18,725 bases of DNA. Source: Blastocladiella britannica (lineage: Eukaryota; Blastocladiomycota; Blastocladiomycetes; Blastocladiales; Blastocladiaceae). The notes beneath the pieces were generated by a model. That model was not told the DNA's origin. It worked only from the letters and a program-made list of their open reading frames with translations, and did not search any database. Within the stretch, counting starts at the first letter, position 1. Each line of letters begins with the position of its first letter. Positions 15,906 through 18,725 of this stretch are shown here, piece by piece. Where the stretch lies: contig MU624888.1 of assembly GCA_025349905.2 (NCBI GenBank), positions 1-18,725 on the forward strand. Reading direction: 5' to 3'. Both the position numbers and the translations under genes were made by a program.

Positions 15906-17918
15906 TTACACGCCAGGACCGCTCGGAGCCGATTCTGGGCACTTGCTGGGATCAATAGCAGGAGCATCAACATGTTTGTGCGCAGGGCGGTCATGACTGT
16001 CGTCATCATCGTGGTCAGAGATATTGGTTGGGGCACGTCGCTTGAGCGAGAGGTCCACTGAATGCGGGTTGGCGTGCAGCTCGAGAACAAGGCCGGTATC
16101 GTCGCCTCCAATTACAGTCTCTTGGTTGGCGGGCTTCTCTTGGCCGCCCGCAAGGTGCGGCTGCAGGCCCTTCTTTTGGCGAGCTGGAGGTGCTGCCACT
16201 CCCGCCGCCGCTTCTGGTCCTGTAGCCGCCTTGGGTCCCCGGACGTCCGCTGCTGGCCCTGTCGCTTGAGGTCCGGACGACGACGCTCCGTTCTGCTCCA
16301 AGAGCCGCTTGGAACGCTCGAGGACCTCGTTGGCACGCGACATACTCGTGTTGGTGACGGCCACTGAGGGGGCGACCTTTTTCACGCCGTCCGAGTTGTA
16401 GAGCACGTGGCGGAACGGATCCGTGCCGGCAACTAGCACGTAGCTCCCGTGGCCCACCAGGGACTGGAGGTCAACCACGCGGGTCCCGTCCAACTGGCAA
16501 AGGTGTGTTGCGCGGCCCGAGTAGAGAGGCACCTCTGAGGCAAGGTGCGATAGCAAGCGGTTAAGTTCCTTGAACCGATACTGGGTCACCGTGACCTTGA
16601 CCCCAGTGTGCAGCGCGTCGCCATTGGGATACACAGTGATGACCTTACCCCGCTCAGTCAGCATTTGCGTGGCACGGCGAGTCTCGGACTGCTGAGTAAA
16701 GTCCACCTTTGGATACGGCAAGGTCACGGGCTGAGGATGGTTGGTCCCGGAAGCAATCAAGTTTTGGCCATCGTGGAGATCATGCAAGCTCCTGATGCGT
16801 CGCAGCGACTCGGCATCAAACAGGCGCTTGACGCGGCCCTCCTTGAGGCGCAGCGTATCAGTCACCTCATTCATGAGCTGTCGTCATTCATGGATTGTAC
16901 TGTGAGTTTATTGTGTTACGCAAAACAAAAGAAGGGGGCGACAGCGGGCGCGATATACCTGGTCAAAAGACGAGCAATTTCGATGGCTCAGGACCATTCG
17001 CGCTGGCGGAGTGATATGGTCTCCATTCCGAAAAATGACGACGCGATAGCCTTTACTCTGTTTTTTTCGTCAAGTCAATAACGCACACACGCAAAAAAAG
17101 AAAAAGTTGACGCGGCGCACATCAGTCTTGAAAAGAGGCTTTTCTGCCGGGGTGGCCGCTTCGGGATCACCGTGTGACTCGGCATCCTCTGCTCGAGCAC
17201 TCACAGACCGGACACGCGACAGGGCACGGCGATCCTTGCTGATCTGCTCAAGGAGCCGGCCGCGCGTGGCAGCATCCGGAGGTGCCGGCGGTTGCGCATA
17301 GTCCACAGTCCGGAAAATCTCATTGCCAGCAGCGACGTATGCAGCATTGTCTGCCAGATCGCTAATGGAAGCAACGCGCTGGCCACCGACAGTATACACC
17401 TTGCGCACTGCGCCGGAGCGGAGCCCAATGTCCCCTGTCAGAGTCGCGAGAAACTGCTCAAAGTTGCGGAAGCGCTTGTGGTTCACAAGGAATCGCCGGC
17501 CAGGATAGTGTGCATCACCATTGCGGTAAACCCAGATCCGGCGCGGCGCATAGGATTGCGCAGCAGTCAAGGCCACCGTGTCGGCAGCGGGACCGGCGGG
17601 GCCCTCGTTCAAGGAGCGGTGGGAAGTTTGCATCGCAGCATTTGAAAGCGGATCGCAGCCATTTGACATTGGAAGCGCGCGGGATCGCCGACCTCCAGGA
17701 GCAGCCGCTGCCATGCCTGAAGGATTTCTCTTTTCCGGAGCAGGTACTTGCGTTGGGCGGGCAGAGTGCGGCTGCACGAGCCCGGATTCGTGCGTCGGCT
17801 TCCGGGGCTGCGCCGATGGCGGCTGCAGCCGAGATTGCATTTGCTGATGCTGCTGTTGTTGTTGCTGGGACGGCTGCGGTGGGAGCGAGCCCACCATCCC
17901 ACCTGTTGTGGAGGACAT
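15906..17918 (-). CDS. Protein with three doublecortin (DCX) domains
   Basis: DCX domains bind microtubules between protofilaments; such proteins often sit on axonemes or cortical microtubules. Exons 17918-17121, 17057-16959 and 16877-15906 give 622 residues. The N-terminus is Gln/Pro/Ser-rich. DCX1 (~126-207) starts RRIWVYRNGDAHYPGRRFLV and includes VRKVYTVGGQRVASISDL. DCX2 (~269-348) is assembled across introns: RVVIFRNGDHITPPARMVLS, then SSFDQ-LMNEVTDTLRL, GRVKRLFDAES, IRSLHDLHDGQNLIASG. DCX3 (~376-459) starts KVITVYPNGDALHTGVKVTV and includes THLCQLDGTRVVDLQSLVGHGSYVLVAG. The donor at 17120 (GTGCGC) rather than 17114 (GTCAAC) is a judgement call. The C-terminal ~160 residues are disordered, with an acidic stretch near the end. 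No kinase or ricin domain is attached, unlike DCLK or DCDC1-type proteins. With RSPH9 it suggests a flagellated cell. Confidence 0.88.
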
Positions 17919-18030
17919 ACTAGAACAGAACGTTTGATATTGTATTTCGCGTGTGGGAAATCTTGGACACGCCTGTCACAACCGATCCGGAAATCCAAGG
18001 AAATGGGAAAGAGCTGAAACAACGTGATCT

Positions 18031-18059
18031 CAATCCTGTACAACTGCTGTACAGGATTG
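18031..18059. repeat. Perfect 12-bp inverted repeat, 5-nt loop
   Basis: CAATCCTGTACA and its reverse complement TGTACAGGATTG flank ACTGC. It could form a stable hairpin in RNA or a dyad binding site in DNA. It lies 133 bp beyond the Fanzor stop and 112 bp upstream of the doublecortin-protein ATG. Confidence 0.85.
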
Positions 18060-18129
18060 CCAAAAGGAAAGGCAAATCGAGAGTGGGTGGGGTATAAGCC
18101 CGTTTGAAAGGTAGAAGAGGGGTTTGGGG

Positions 18130-18153
18130 TGGGCCAAATTATGGCATGGCCCA
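18130..18153. repeat. Perfect 7-bp inverted repeat, 10-nt loop
   Basis: TGGGCCA and TGGCCCA flank a 10-nt AT-rich loop. The GC-rich stem lies 40 bp beyond the Fanzor stop codon, on its 3' side. Confidence 0.75.
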
Positions 18154-18192
18154 AGGGAGAGGAGAAAAGAAGGGAAGAAAAAAGAGGAAAAG

Positions 18193-18725
18193 CTATACCC
18201 CCACCACAGCCGTCACTGGCGCAGAGGCCTCGGCCGCCTCCGCCAAACGAACCAACAGCGCCGACGGCTTCCTCTCACACAAGATCGCCCCGCACACGTC
18301 CCAGAGCTGATCCCGCGCGGCGGGCGGCTTCTGGCCGCGCGCGAATCGGGCCGGTCGCGCACCACCGTGCAGCTCCATGCACGAAAACAAAGCGATCATG
18401 TTGCGAGCTGCGTTCGCGTCACGATCGACAATGTAACGGCACGTGGAGCATGCACGCGTCCCCCACGGGTTCCCAGGCACGGCCTCCAGGATGTTGTGAC
18501 ACCCACAACAGAGCTTGGATGTCCGGTACTCGTCCATCCGGACGACCGTGTACCCGCGGCGGAGGCACGTGGGCTCGAACCAGCCCACCGCCGCCGGCGC
18601 AAATCCGCGAAGCGACGCGAACCGACCCGAGTCACCCGTCACGACGATCACGCCGGCGCGCTCGCAAGGCGTCTGGCACTCTGGCGCCAGGCTCCGCACA
18701 AACTTCTCCTGGAATTGCTTCCGCT
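18193..18725 (-). CDS. Fanzor (eukaryotic TnpB-like RNA-guided nuclease), C-terminal part
   Basis: About 176 C-terminal codons are present; the gene continues beyond the right edge. The OrfB/TnpB signature is clear. VIVVTGDSGRFASLRG and a VVRMDEYRTSK segment lead into a zinc ribbon with Cys pairs CCGC and CSTC (codons between 18510 and 18439). The RuvC-III motif VDRDANAARNM (Asp codon near 18420) follows immediately. The order TSK-CxxC-CxxC-DRDxNAARN is diagnostic of IS605-family TnpB and its eukaryotic Fanzor relatives, which cut DNA guided by an omega-RNA. The eukaryotic context, with intron-bearing neighbours on the left, makes Fanzor the better name. The tail after the RuvC motif is about 77 residues, Arg/Ala-rich, ending ...TAVVGV before TAG. 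No frameshift is visible in this part, so it may be intact. RuvC-I, RuvC-II and the N-terminal domain cannot be assessed. Related elements are known from chytrid fungi. Confidence 0.88.
   Translation of the reverse strand, partial: RKQFQEKFVRSLAPECQTPCERAGVIVVTGDSGRFASLRGFAPAAVGWFEPTCLRRGYTVVRMDEYRTSKLCCGCHNILEAVPGNPWGTRACSTCRYIVDRDANAARNMIALFSCMELHGGARPARFARGQKPPAARDQLWDVCGAILCERKPSALLVRLAEAAEASAPVTAVVGV

Larger units (their letters stand above)
17919..18192. other. Intergenic between doublecortin gene and Fanzor, with two inverted repeats
   Basis: These 274 bp serve as the doublecortin-gene upstream region and the 3' flank of the Fanzor fragment. They hold a perfect 12-bp inverted repeat (18031-18059) and a perfect 7-bp inverted repeat (18130-18153). 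A purine-rich stretch (18155-18192) abuts the Fanzor stop. No transposon terminal repeat could be confirmed because the other end is outside the window. Confidence 0.55.

Noticed and set aside
18104..18310. 68-codon Lys/Arg-rich plus-strand frame
   Set aside because: It covers purine-rich intergenic sequence and the antisense of the Fanzor tail, with no recognisable content.

Overview
This is a gene-dense eukaryotic nuclear segment. Genes carry short GT-AG introns (mostly 54-90 nt; 43 and 130 nt extremes), often with CTAAC/CTGAC-like branch sites. Coding regions are GC-rich, and neighbouring genes are only 50-150 bp apart. A radial spoke protein (RSPH9) and a triple-doublecortin protein indicate a flagellated cell. 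The mitochondrial protein mS33 reads like the fungal Rsm27 form, and there is a fungal-style heat-shock factor. My inference is a zoosporic, early-diverging fungus (Blastocladiomycota/Chytridiomycota-like) or a close flagellated relative. The sequence alone does not fix the lineage.

Layout, left to right: (1) 3' part of a clathrin light chain gene (+). (2) METTL27-like methyltransferase (-), divergent from (3) a 1085-aa heat-shock transcription factor (+). (4) RSPH9 (+), convergent with (5) a dehydrodolichyl diphosphate synthase-type cis-prenyltransferase (-), divergent from (6) mS33 (+). (7) A seven-exon seven-transmembrane receptor of rhodopsin type (-), reconstructed here from scattered ORFs, divergent from (8) CPSF30/Yth1 (+). 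(9) ITPK1-like inositol phosphate kinase (+). Then a minus-strand block: (10) Hsp20-A, (11) casein kinase 1, (12) Hsp20-B, (13) a protein with three doublecortin domains. (14) The C-terminal half of a Fanzor (eukaryotic TnpB-like RNA-guided nuclease) runs off the right edge.

Several parts fit together. The heat-shock factor lies in the same window as two likely targets: two Hsp20 genes whose alpha-crystallin cores are about 97% identical in DNA over 174 bp. Hsp20-B has a TATA box and an array of heat-shock-element half sites. RSPH9 and the doublecortin protein are probably ciliary/microtubule parts. Three divergent gene pairs share intergenic spaces of only 54-95 bp.

The most unusual items are the Fanzor fragment with two hairpin-forming inverted repeats beyond its stop codon, the class A-like receptor, the triple-doublecortin architecture, and several introns that are multiples of three without stop codons, one of them inside the HSF DNA-recognition region. 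All exon models were made by eye from splice consensus, reading phase and family alignment. No transcript or database search was available.
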